A stretch of DNA of 64,000 nt from Natrialba sp. SSL1. Its GTDB lineage: Archaea; Halobacteriota; Halobacteria; Halobacteriales; Natrialbaceae. Location: positions 62,001 through 126,000 of the forward strand of contig NZ_MASN01000034.1 of NCBI RefSeq assembly GCF_001861355.1. Direction: 5' to 3'. The notes below the pieces were generated by a model. The model had not been told where the DNA came from. It ran no database searches and was given only the letters and a program-made list of their open reading frames with translations. Shown here piece by piece: positions 34,582 through 42,574 of the stretch. A program made the translations under genes and the position numbers. Within the stretch, counting starts at the first letter, position 1, and each line of letters opens with the position of its first letter.

Positions 34582-35343
34582 TCAGACTGGCGGTATTACA
34601 CTGAGCAGTTCACTCATAGCGTTCCCGGCGTCAAGTAGCGCAATAGCGTGTTCATGGTCTTCACCATTCTCAGGGCCGTGCTCATGTCCGAGCAGTTCGA
34701 TGCCCAAGAGTTCGTTCATTAATAATAATATACCGACGGCGAGACTAGCAATTCCGGCCACAATCTGTAAGATACGTGTATACGTGGTGGTTAACAACCG
34801 TCCCCAGAGGAATGCGAGTATTCCCATTGTAAGGACGGACGCGAGTGAAAAGGCTCCGAGGAAGGACAGACCAGCGCCGATGGTTGGCGCGGTCGCAACT
34901 AACAGCACGATAAGTGCGCCGCTTCCAGCCAATCCATGGACGAGACCGACCGCCATCGATTCGCCCTCTCGGTGAGAATAGGAGAATCCGAGGGAAATTG
35001 AGCCGATGTGGAGATGGTTGTGTGAATCCTCTTCGTGAGAATGACTACTGACATCTACATTAGAATATAGGAGTCGTATCCCGAGCAGAATCAAGACAAT
35101 GCCTGCGAAGATCTCAAATAACAACGGTACCCAGTCAGGGAACTGTGTTCCAGCGAACAAAAACAGGACGCCAAGCGCTGCGATTGGAACCCCATGTCCG
35201 ATACCCCACAAGAGGCCGATAAGCCCCGCGTGGTCAATCCCGTTGTCGTCGATCAATGCCGCAACCGCAGCGATATGGTCTGCTTCGAAGCTGTGTCTGA
35301 TTCCGATCACACTTCCTGCGACCAATGCAGCCGTGACGCTCAT
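34582..35343 (-). CDS. NicO/NiCoT-like metal transporter
   Basis: About 253 residues from Met 35343 (the frame reaches 35364). Helix 1-2 carries IRHSFEADHIAAVAAL, close to the HX4DH nickel/cobalt motif. A His-rich loop (SHSHEEDSHNHLH) and a His-rich region near the C-terminus (LGHEHGPENGEDHEH) suggest metal handling. Six or more helices. Nickel or cobalt is likely; zinc is possible because a Znu-type ABC operon follows immediately. Confidence 0.83.
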   Translation of the reverse strand: MSVTAALVAGSVIGIRHSFEADHIAAVAALIDDNGIDHAGLIGLLWGIGHGVPIAALGVLFLFAGTQFPDWVPLLFEIFAGIVLILLGIRLLYSNVDVSSHSHEEDSHNHLHIGSISLGFSYSHREGESMAVGLVHGLAGSGALIVLLVATAPTIGAGLSFLGAFSLASVLTMGILAFLWGRLLTTTYTRILQIVAGIASLAVGILLLMNELLGIELLGHEHGPENGEDHEHAIALLDAGNAMSELLSVIPPV

Positions 35344-35412
35344 AGTTCGTTCATCCGTTTCCAACTGCCTGCAATAATACCTTCTAAGCTGTACTCCAAC
35401 AACATTTTCCGT

Positions 35413-36480
35413 TCAGTGAGTTGATAGGGAGGTGACCGCACGGCCAGAAGCCGCTATCGCAAGCAAATAAATAATAATCGAGACAACAACGATTGACCCT
35501 CCTGATGGGAAACTTCCGTAGATCGACAGGGCAAATCCACCGACAACTGATACCTGGCCGAACAAGATCGAGAGATACAGCGTCTCACGGAAGCTATTAG
35601 CTACTTGTGAGGCGGCAGCTACTGGAATAACGAGCATTCCAGCCACGAGAATCACACCCAGAATCTGCATTGCCCCGACAACGACAATCGCCGTCATGAC
35701 AATGAGTAGCCCGTTGTACCTGGTGACGTTGAGTTGAGCGACGCGTGCGGCCTGCTCGTCGAATGTAATGAACAGCAACTGCTTATAGGTGTACGCCACA
35801 ACAGCGACAACGACGATAGTGAGGAGCACCATCAACTGTGCTCCTTCAGGAGTCACGATTGAGAGGTTCCCGAACAAATAGCCCTCGATATTAATCCCGG
35901 TGAAGCCTCGGCCATAACTGATGATGAGCGTCGCAACAGCGAAGCTCCCTGTGAGCATAATCGCAATCGGGACGTCACCATAGGCATTGGTTCGTTCTGC
36001 AAGCCACTGGACTGCTAGGGCACCGAGAATAGCAACGACAAGCGCAGAAAGCATCACTGAAGTCCCCCAGCCTGTCGTTGTATCAAAGAGGAAGCCGATA
36101 GCCACGCCTGCGAACGCAGTATGAGCCAGCGTTTCTCCGATGAGTGCCATCTCCCTGTGAACAAGAAACGAACCAACCAGTGGAGCAACGATCCCGACGA
36201 GGAGAGCAGTCGCTAGTGACAACCACATAAACGGATGCTTAAAGACGTTCGTCCCGAGTATCTGATCAAGAAGCTGTCCAAACAATACGAACGTCTCATA
36301 CAAGACACCAGTACCCGGATACGCTTGTAGCCGGTAGGACACGACGAACAAGATCATCACTATCGAGAGGAGTGCGACCACGCCGATCCCGATCAGTTCA
36401 CCTGTTCGCCGGAGAGAGCGGCCACCAGTTAGTTGGCGTGACCTGCTGTACTCGGTTGATTCAGTTGTATCGTTAGTCAT
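35413..36480 (-). CDS. Metal ABC transporter permease (ZnuB/TroC type)
   Basis: This 355-residue protein has about eight helices and the ABC-3 permease signature region (LVGSFLVHREMALIGETLAHTAFAGVAIGFL, then GVILVAGMLVIPVAAASQVA). It overlaps the ATPase gene stop by one base (TAATG) and forms the membrane channel of the operon transcribed from 38200. The metal is probably Zn2+ or Mn2+. Confidence 0.93.
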   Translation of the reverse strand: MTNDTTESTEYSRSRQLTGGRSLRRTGELIGIGVVALLSIVMILFVVSYRLQAYPGTGVLYETFVLFGQLLDQILGTNVFKHPFMWLSLATALLVGIVAPLVGSFLVHREMALIGETLAHTAFAGVAIGFLFDTTTGWGTSVMLSALVVAILGALAVQWLAERTNAYGDVPIAIMLTGSFAVATLIISYGRGFTGINIEGYLFGNLSIVTPEGAQLMVLLTIVVVAVVAYTYKQLLFITFDEQAARVAQLNVTRYNGLLIVMTAIVVVGAMQILGVILVAGMLVIPVAAASQVANSFRETLYLSILFGQVSVVGGFALSIYGSFPSGGSIVVVSIIIYLLAIAASGRAVTSLSTH

Positions 36481-37220
36481 TAGTGGTCATGGTGGACGAT
36501 CCGGCCAGTCGAACCGTATGCCTCAGCGAGAGCGTCACTCTCGACAAAGGATTCAGTATCGCTATGGTGGTACAGGTTGGTATTGATACAGGCGATTCGA
36601 TTGGCACGATCAGTGACGACGCCGATATCGTGTTCGATCAAGATGATGGTCATCCCGTCGGCGTTCAAGTTGTCGAGCAGGTCGTAGAACATATCTCTGG
36701 ATTCGGCATCTACACCGACAGTGGGTTCGTCAAGCGCGAGCAACTCTGCGTCTGACGCCAATGCCCGTGCAATGTACGCTCGTTGGCGCTGCCCGCCTGA
36801 GAGTTGACTGAGCTGCCGTCCGGCGAGAGCTCTGATACCAACCGTTTCGAGCGCATCGTTGACAATGCCGCGATCTTCGCTGGTTACTCGTGCATGCTCT
36901 GTGTGCGCAAACCGGCCCATCGTCACGACCTCCCGAACAGTGACAGGCATCGTTGTGCCCTTGTCGGTCGCTTGTTGTGGGACATAGCCGATGCGTTCTC
37001 CCTCATCGAATGACGCTATCGACTGCCCGAACAACTTGATTGAGCCGCGGTTAGGAGTGAGAAGCCCAAGCATGAGGTGCAAGAGGGTTGTCTTCCCTGA
37101 GCCGTTCGGCCCGATCAGGCCGAGGAAATCGCCCTCCTTGACCGACAGCGTGACGTCTTCGACCGCGAGTTGATCGCGGTACGCGAACGTAACATTCTCC
37201 AACTGGGCGACTATGGTCAC
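36480..37220 (-). CDS. Metal ABC transporter ATP-binding protein (ZnuC type)
   Basis: This 246-residue protein starts at GTG 37220, whose GTGA overlaps the stop of the binding-protein gene. The frame is open to 37301, but the coupled GTG fits the usual N-terminus (VAQLENVTFAYRD). Walker A GPNGSGKTTLL, Q-loop YVPQQ, signature LSGGQRQRAYIARAL, Walker B LLALDEPTVGVD and H-loop IEHD are all present. It powers the ZnuB-type permease. Confidence 0.94.
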   Translation of the reverse strand: MTIVAQLENVTFAYRDQLAVEDVTLSVKEGDFLGLIGPNGSGKTTLLHLMLGLLTPNRGSIKLFGQSIASFDEGERIGYVPQQATDKGTTMPVTVREVVTMGRFAHTEHARVTSEDRGIVNDALETVGIRALAGRQLSQLSGGQRQRAYIARALASDAELLALDEPTVGVDAESRDMFYDLLDNLNADGMTIILIEHDIGVVTDRANRIACINTNLYHHSDTESFVESDALAEAYGSTGRIVHHDH

Positions 37221-38200
37221 TGTGATCCAAGTGCTTGTTCGAATGCAGGAAGGTTGATTTCCTCCATCTGTTCGATCCACCCCCATCCGTTGTCGGTCCA
37301 CTCTTCGGTTGTCCCTTCGACAGGGCTGATTGCTTCAACGGTCGTTGCATCGCTATTTTCGACAATCGTGTTAGCGAGGTTCGGAGATTCGAAGTAATCG
37401 TAGAGAATCGTATCGATCCCGTTTTCGTTCACAACGTCGATCGTGTCCGCGATATCATTTGCACTCGGTTCCTCATTGGGGGACGCTCCGACGGGCGTGT
37501 GGATCTCCACGTTATAACGCTCTTCTATATAACTGTAGGAATCGTGCCCGGCAATAACGATAGTGGCACCCTCAACGTTTTCGAAGACATCTTGGAACTG
37601 ACTATGAACTTCTTCAAGGCGGGTCTTATATCCCTCAGCGTTTTCTTCGTAGGTGTCCGCATTGTCGGGATCGGCATCTGAGAGCCCGGCGGCGATGTTG
37701 TCTACGATCTCCGCTGCGAGGACTGGATCGAGCCACGCGTGGGGGTCGGTATCGAAATTATGATCGTCGTGATCGTCATCATGATCGTCGTCGTGGTCGT
37801 CGTGATCGTCATCCCAGTCGAGGAGTTCCAGTCCTTCGAGGCCGTCAATCACAGTACTATGATCGTAGTCGGCTTCAAGCTGCTCAGCGATATCTTGAGC
37901 CCACGAGAATTCAGGATGGTCGAAATACACGAATGCATCCGTTTCGGCAATGTCTCGAACGAGATCTCCCTCCGGTTCCCACCCGTGGCCCATATCGCCG
38001 ACCGGCACTGCGTTCTCGAACTCGGCAGTGTCACCAGCAACATGTTGCCCCCAATTGTAGAGAGTGAAGAACGCACCATATCCGGAATCAACACCATCGC
38101 TACCGCTTGCTTCTCCAATATTATCGAGACACCCAGCCAGCGATCCCGCAGCGAGTAGTCCTGCACCACTTGCCAAAATTGAACGTCGTGAGTGATCCAT
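37217..38200 (-). CDS. Zinc/manganese-binding lipoprotein (ZnuA type)
   Basis: This 327-residue Tat lipoprotein has HSRRSILASG and a lipobox LAGC. The cluster A-I fold residues include the metal-ligand regions NWGQHVAGD, DPHAWLDPVLA and IAGHDSYSYIEERY. A His/Asp-rich insert (DDDHDDHDDDHDDDHDDH) is the flexible metal-loading loop typical of ZnuA. It is the first gene of the operon. Zn2+ is more likely than Mn2+ given the His-rich loop. Confidence 0.93.
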   Translation of the reverse strand: MDHSRRSILASGAGLLAAGSLAGCLDNIGEASGSDGVDSGYGAFFTLYNWGQHVAGDTAEFENAVPVGDMGHGWEPEGDLVRDIAETDAFVYFDHPEFSWAQDIAEQLEADYDHSTVIDGLEGLELLDWDDDHDDHDDDHDDDHDDHNFDTDPHAWLDPVLAAEIVDNIAAGLSDADPDNADTYEENAEGYKTRLEEVHSQFQDVFENVEGATIVIAGHDSYSYIEERYNVEIHTPVGASPNEEPSANDIADTIDVVNENGIDTILYDYFESPNLANTIVENSDATTVEAISPVEGTTEEWTDNGWGWIEQMEEINLPAFEQALGSQ

Positions 38201-38250
38201 ATCCGCTAATCGGAGTCCTCGAATAAAGACCTTATTATATTGAACGCGAA

Positions 38251-38294
38251 GTTTAATAATCCACCAGGTCCATTTCGGACGCGTTTAATAAACG
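38251..38294 (-). promoter_or_regulatory. Candidate operator of the Znu-type operon
   Basis: GTTTAATAA occurs at 38251-38259 and 38283-38291. The second copy lies in a palindrome CGTTTA-A-TAAACG (38282-38294). They lie 51 to 94 bases upstream of the minus-strand start at 38200, either side of a likely promoter. Confidence 0.35.
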
Positions 38295-38372
38295 ACCACT
38301 GACATCCAGAACATAGGGCCATCTAAAGAAAAGAGGGCATCACAACGACCCTGGAAAATTAACCAGTAAACT

Positions 38373-38391
38373 TTAGTTTAGCCTCATCTAA
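38373..38391 (+). promoter_or_regulatory. DtxR/IdeR-like box upstream of the ZIP transporter
   Basis: The 19-base site TTAGTTTAGCCTCATCTAA matches the general DtxR-family consensus (TTAGGTTAGCCTAACCTAA) at 16 of 19 positions. It lies 105 bases before the ZIP start. Halophilic DtxR-family proteins (Idr, SirR) use related sites. Confidence 0.6.
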
Positions 38392-38495
38392 ATCTGCTCA
38401 ATGCCTTCCGGTCCTGGTTCGGATATGACGGTTCGACCGCGTAAAAACACATCAAGTAATGCCCCCACCATGGCTGGCTCCGATGGTGGTTGTCT

Positions 38496-39410
38496 ATGAC
38501 GCAATCGCCGTACGAGAAACTTCCTCGCTCGGTCCTATTTCTTGGCCCGTTCATCGTTCTCGGTGCTGCAATTGCGCTCTTAGCGATCACCTCTCCGATC
38601 GGTGACTTGACCGCAATGGAAACCGCTACCCTTGGTGAGATGCTCACGATGATGCTGCTGATCGGTCTAATTGTGGGTATCGTCCCCGTTGCGATCGGTA
38701 TGCTTTGGTTCCCGTTCATGCGGACTCTCGATCACAGCAAACTTCACATCGTGTTAGCGCTCTCTGCTGGCGTTCTCGCTTTCGTCGGCGTCGAAATGAC
38801 GGAGGAAGCAATTGAGTACGCGGCTGCGGCCCCCTCACCCAGCCTCGCAGCAGGGCTCGCTATCGCTGCGTTCATCGGCACGTTTCTGCTAATGGTGGGT
38901 GTGAGTCGGTGGAGCTTGGCTCGCGCTCAGCAAAGCGGCAATCGCGGGCTCGGCGTTGCGTACTTGGTCGCGCTCGGACTCGGGTTACATAGCCTCGGGG
39001 AAGGCATTGCAATAGGGAGCTCCCTTTTGCTGGGTGAAGCAGCCCTTGCAATGCTGTTAATTATCGGATTTATCCTCGACAATGTGACCGAAGGACCGAC
39101 CATTGTCGCTGCCGTCGCCCGTGACGCTGAAGCACCGCCACTACTTCACTTTGCGACTCTAGGCGTGATCGCGGGCGGACCTGTCGTGCTTGGCGGCTGG
39201 ATCGCTGCCTTTGCCTTCTCACCGGTCATGGCAGCTGCACTCCTTGCCGTGGGGATCGGTGCGATTGTTCAAGTGATCTTACAGGTCATCGACCTCATTC
39301 AGTTTGACGCACCGAGGGTGCTCACTCGCGCGAACATGAGCGGATTCGTCGGCGGATTCGTCTTCATGTTCCTCCTTGATGAGATTATGATTGATATGAT
39401 TCTTCTATGA
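38496..39410 (+). CDS. ZIP-family metal transporter
   Basis: This 304-residue protein (the frame opens with TTG at 38490; ATG 38496 is preferred) has eight helices. Helix 4 has the ZIP metal motif ALGLGLHSLGEGIAIGSS (HSxGEG) and helix 5 DNVTEGPTIV. ZIP proteins import Zn2+, Fe2+ or Mn2+ or, in some clades, work in the opposite direction. A DtxR-like box upstream points to control by iron or manganese. Confidence 0.9.
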   Translation: MTQSPYEKLPRSVLFLGPFIVLGAAIALLAITSPIGDLTAMETATLGEMLTMMLLIGLIVGIVPVAIGMLWFPFMRTLDHSKLHIVLALSAGVLAFVGVEMTEEAIEYAAAAPSPSLAAGLAIAAFIGTFLLMVGVSRWSLARAQQSGNRGLGVAYLVALGLGLHSLGEGIAIGSSLLLGEAALAMLLIIGFILDNVTEGPTIVAAVARDAEAPPLLHFATLGVIAGGPVVLGGWIAAFAFSPVMAAALLAVGIGAIVQVILQVIDLIQFDAPRVLTRANMSGFVGGFVFMFLLDEIMIDMILL

Positions 39411-39617
39411 ATTGTCTCAGATTCAACCCCCCTGAATCTCTCGGCCATTTTCTGATTTGACGTCCCAGAGTAGACAGATAGCCAACAATCAATCTCTAAT
39501 CTTCCCTTTAATGTTGGAATTAATAGGGCACTCCCGGGCAAGTTCTCATCTGAAGTCAGTGGATGTTTCATGGGATTTATTCCGTATGTTATCGATCAGT
39601 AATTGCATAGCTATCAA

Positions 39618-39911
39618 TTATAAATAACGCCACCAGTTTCCGACTAGGATCCCGAGGAACAGTCCGCTCGTGATTGCAGTGAGGAGCATAATGACCGCGG
39701 GGCTCTGGCCGAGCGAAAGACCTACCAACACCGTTTCCGGTAATCCCTGCTGATCTAACGCGAGCAAGAGATTACCGGTGAAATATATTGCTGGAATACC
39801 GGTACTGACGAGAAGTGGCAAACGCAATTCGAATAAATAAATACCGAGGCCAATTCCGATGGCGAACGGTATCAAAGCCAAAACTGCTGTTACGAGCAGA
39901 TGGAGTATCAT
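39618..39911 (-). CDS. Small three-helix membrane protein
   Basis: 97 residues, not recognised. Helices LLVTAVLALIPFAIGIGLGIYLF, LLVSTGIPAIYFTGNLLLAL and AVIMLLTAITSGLFLGILVG. A stand-alone gene between the ZIP and cupredoxin genes, perhaps an accessory membrane subunit. Confidence 0.55.
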   Translation of the reverse strand: MILHLLVTAVLALIPFAIGIGLGIYLFELRLPLLVSTGIPAIYFTGNLLLALDQQGLPETVLVGLSLGQSPAVIMLLTAITSGLFLGILVGNWWRYL

Positions 39912-39956
39912 TTTATAGGTGTTGCGGACCGTCTGAGGTAAATCGCTACCGCAGTA

Positions 39957-40535
39957 TCATTCATCTGTTTCGATTTTGATATCACCGCGTTTCGACCAGT
40001 CGTAGTGGATCTCGCAAACGTACTCAGCAATATCGTCTTGAGCCTCAATCACAAGAGATTGCGTCTCGTTTTCGTCCTGCATCAGTTCGGTTTTATAATC
40101 TTCAACGACGGATTCGTTTTCATCCCAGATCTCGATATTGTGCGCCTGTCCATCTTCGTTCTTCCACGTGATGACGTACTCTTTCCCCTCTGTAAGGACA
40201 AGTGTTGGGTTCTCTTCCCCCTCGATGATCTGGGGTTCAATACCCTCCCATCCGGAAGTGGTGGCACCTAACACGATCTCATCAATGTTCTCCCAATCTT
40301 CCTTCGCTGCCTCTTCATCGTTGTCTTCAGCTTCATCTTCGTCGGTAACCCGTTCGTCACCTTCTCCGTCCTCGTGTGTTTCGTCTTCTGCCTCCTCGTT
40401 TCCATTCTGGGCATCTTTTTGATCACCATTGTCTGTTTCACCATCGCTGAGACAGCCAGCGATGAGAGCAGTTGCCATCACCCCAGCCGAGAGTCGTAGC
40501 ATCTCCCGCCGAAACACTGGATCAGATTGTTCCAT
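39957..40535 (-). CDS. Cupredoxin-like Tat lipoprotein
   Basis: This 192-residue protein starts at 40535 (the frame reaches 40655). Signal FRREMLRLSAGVMATALIAGC, then an acidic linker of about 60 residues, then a cupredoxin-like fold with His in GQAHNIEIW and Cys/His in EYVCEIHYDWSKRG. These are three of the four type 1 copper ligands. The Met that usually follows the last His is absent (Lys or Ser there), so any copper site would be three-coordinate or have lower potential. Probably an electron carrier or copper binder on the outer face. Confidence 0.82.
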   Translation of the reverse strand: MEQSDPVFRREMLRLSAGVMATALIAGCLSDGETDNGDQKDAQNGNEEAEDETHEDGEGDERVTDEDEAEDNDEEAAKEDWENIDEIVLGATTSGWEGIEPQIIEGEENPTLVLTEGKEYVITWKNEDGQAHNIEIWDENESVVEDYKTELMQDENETQSLVIEAQDDIAEYVCEIHYDWSKRGDIKIETDE

Positions 40536-40793
40536 CGCCCCACTCCGCAATACGCCACGATAAAAGTACGTAGTCCATATAGTCATTAATACAATATTAT
40601 AGGAGAAATTGATAAGAGGACGATCCCGAACGTACATTTCTGAGTCAGTGTACAATTACCCGTGAGTAGGATAGCAAACGGATGATGAGAGAGAAGGCCT
40701 TTCCATACACTCTTCTCACCAGCCATAGTGTAGTTACGATCTCCAACGCCCTGAAGGCCAATGGCTTAATTCGTGGTTCTCGTTTGTGGAGCC

Positions 40794-41060
40794 ATGCCAC
40801 CGGAATCCAATGAGGTTCGTGTGTGGCTTGTTGAACACGGGTACAATAACCGCGATCTTATTCTTCTCAAGCACGCGACACCTGATGGAAGCCAGATCTT
40901 TCGGAAAGAGGTCGCATCACAGGCTCTGGATACAGTGAGTGCCGCAAAGGAAGCTTCTGACGCCAATCTTGAGACTGTTGAAGACCCTGCCGTACAAGAG
41001 CGGTACGCTGACGAAGCCGCGCGGATGGCTGAGAAACATGACTCTGATGATCCAGTATGA
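40794..41060 (+). CDS. Small conserved protein of copper islands, 88 aa
   Basis: Not recognised as a named family. Soluble and acidic; an N-terminal beta-strand (NEVRVWLVEHGYNNRDLILL) is followed by helices (KEVASQALDTVSAAKEA). The frame reaches 40773, but Met 40794 matches the start of the broken paralogue at 25298. Both copies sit beside Csp or oxidase genes, so a copper-linked role is inferred. Confidence 0.7.
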   Translation: MPPESNEVRVWLVEHGYNNRDLILLKHATPDGSQIFRKEVASQALDTVSAAKEASDANLETVEDPAVQERYADEAARMAEKHDSDDPV

Positions 41061-41214
41061 CCGTCACGTCTGGCAATTGTTCTGACGGGGTAACACTTCG
41101 TGTTAGCTGTTATGAGGCTCTCAATACTTCAATGAGGATTGAAAATATCAACTACAATGGTAGTTGCATATTCCAGTCCACGTTTTATTTGCTAGATGAG
41201 TGAGAGCTATTCTG

Positions 41215-41568
41215 ATGGCATTAACTGAAATCGATCATGTGAGTGAGAACGACCGAATGGCAGAGTGTATCGACAACTGCTTCGAGGCTGCACAGGCCTG
41301 TGAGTGGTGTGCCGACGAGTGTATCGGGATGGGAGAAGAGATGGCTCGGTGCATTCGACTGTGCCGAGACGTCGCTGATCTCACTACGATGCACGCTCGC
41401 TTCATGGCCCGAGAGTCTGGGTACAGTAGCGAGCTCGCTGAAACCTGTGCTGAGGCCTGCAAAGAGTGTGCAGACGAGTGCGAACAACATGATCACAACC
41501 ACTGCCAGGTCTGCGCCGAAGTACTGCGGGAGTGTGCGGACTCCTGTCGAGACATGGCATCGGCCTAG
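41215..41568 (+). CDS. Csp-like four-helix copper storage protein (copy 2)
   Basis: This 117-residue protein keeps 15 Cys in the same pattern as copy 1 (ACEWCADECIGMGEEMARCIRLC is nearly identical). The frame extends to 41200, but ATG 41215 (MALTEID) matches copy 1. It lies between the 88-residue gene and a DUF305 gene in the second copper cluster. Cytosolic Cu(I) storage is the likely role. Confidence 0.9.
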   Translation: MALTEIDHVSENDRMAECIDNCFEAAQACEWCADECIGMGEEMARCIRLCRDVADLTTMHARFMARESGYSSELAETCAEACKECADECEQHDHNHCQVCAEVLRECADSCRDMASA

Positions 41569-41648
41569 TCGTTCGCCGTAGCAGAAACTGGATGTAAACC
41601 GACTGGTGGAGAGAGCCACTGACCGACAACTACAATAATAGAACTACG

Positions 41649-42383
41649 ATGGTTAACTCAACGCGACGTCAGATGCTTTGTGCGGCTGGAGCGGCGAGTA
41701 CAGCTGGATTCGCGGGCTACGTGACCGCTGGAAGACAGGACGATGAAGATGAACACGAAGATACTGAGTTCAACGAAGTGGACATCATGTTCGTACGGAT
41801 GATGATTCCGCATCATGAAGGTGCGATCCAAATGGCCGAACTCATCCCCGAGAGAACCAACCGGGAGGAATTACTTGGTATCCGGACAGAGATCATCGAG
41901 GAGCAAGAAGCGGAGATCGATCTCATGTGTGAATTGCTCGACGATGCCGGCGTCGCCGGTTGTGACGAGGTGGGGAGCATGATGCCCCACGAGATGGGGG
42001 AGATGATGCACGGCGACGGGATGGGGGACGAAATGCACGACGACGATGACGAGATGCACGACGACGACATGGATGATGGAATGCACGATGACGATGAGAT
42101 GGGCGACGGAATGGGTCCCGACGAGATGGAGGAGATGATGCCACAAGAACATATGATGACCCACGACGACAGTCGGGAACTCCGCCGCGCCGAAAACGAG
42201 GAGTTCGATTGCCTGTTCGCCGAACACATGATTCGCCACCACGAAGGTGCCGTCGCAATGTCCGAGCACGTCTTGGACGAAGGTGAATCCGAGCGCATTG
42301 CTGGACTGGCAGAGGGGATTATCGACGCCCAGCAAGCGGAAATCGAGCTAATGGAGGAGTGGCAAAACGAGTGGGACTGTTGA
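41649..42383 (+). CDS. DUF305-family exported protein
   Basis: This 244-residue protein has a Tat-like start (TRRQMLCAAGAAS) and two copies of the DUF305 motif: MMIPHHEGAIQMAEL and MIRHHEGAVAMSEH. Between them lies a Met/His/Asp-rich segment (MHDDDDEMHDDDMDDGMHDDDE) that could bind copper or silver. DUF305 proteins are common in metal-resistance operons. It lies between Csp and CopB. Confidence 0.9.
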   Translation: MVNSTRRQMLCAAGAASTAGFAGYVTAGRQDDEDEHEDTEFNEVDIMFVRMMIPHHEGAIQMAELIPERTNREELLGIRTEIIEEQEAEIDLMCELLDDAGVAGCDEVGSMMPHEMGEMMHGDGMGDEMHDDDDEMHDDDMDDGMHDDDEMGDGMGPDEMEEMMPQEHMMTHDDSRELRRAENEEFDCLFAEHMIRHHEGAVAMSEHVLDEGESERIAGLAEGIIDAQQAEIELMEEWQNEWDC

Positions 42384-42574
42384 TCGACGACAGCTAGTCG
42401 GCCTGTTTCATTCATTTTTGCATAATCGAGGAGAACGGACCACAACAATTAGGGATTTGTTTGGTGAACAACAACACGATGGACGTCACCGATTTGGTCG
42501 GTTGATCCTTGTGCTCGCATCTTTGGTGAGGAACTCGACCAACTTCGGAAACGGTTGCCATTGAGAACCGATAT

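Noticed and set aside
41813-42448. Minus-strand Ser/Ile-rich frames of 211 and 154 codons
   Set aside because: They mirror the Met/Asp/His-rich low-complexity part of the DUF305 gene.
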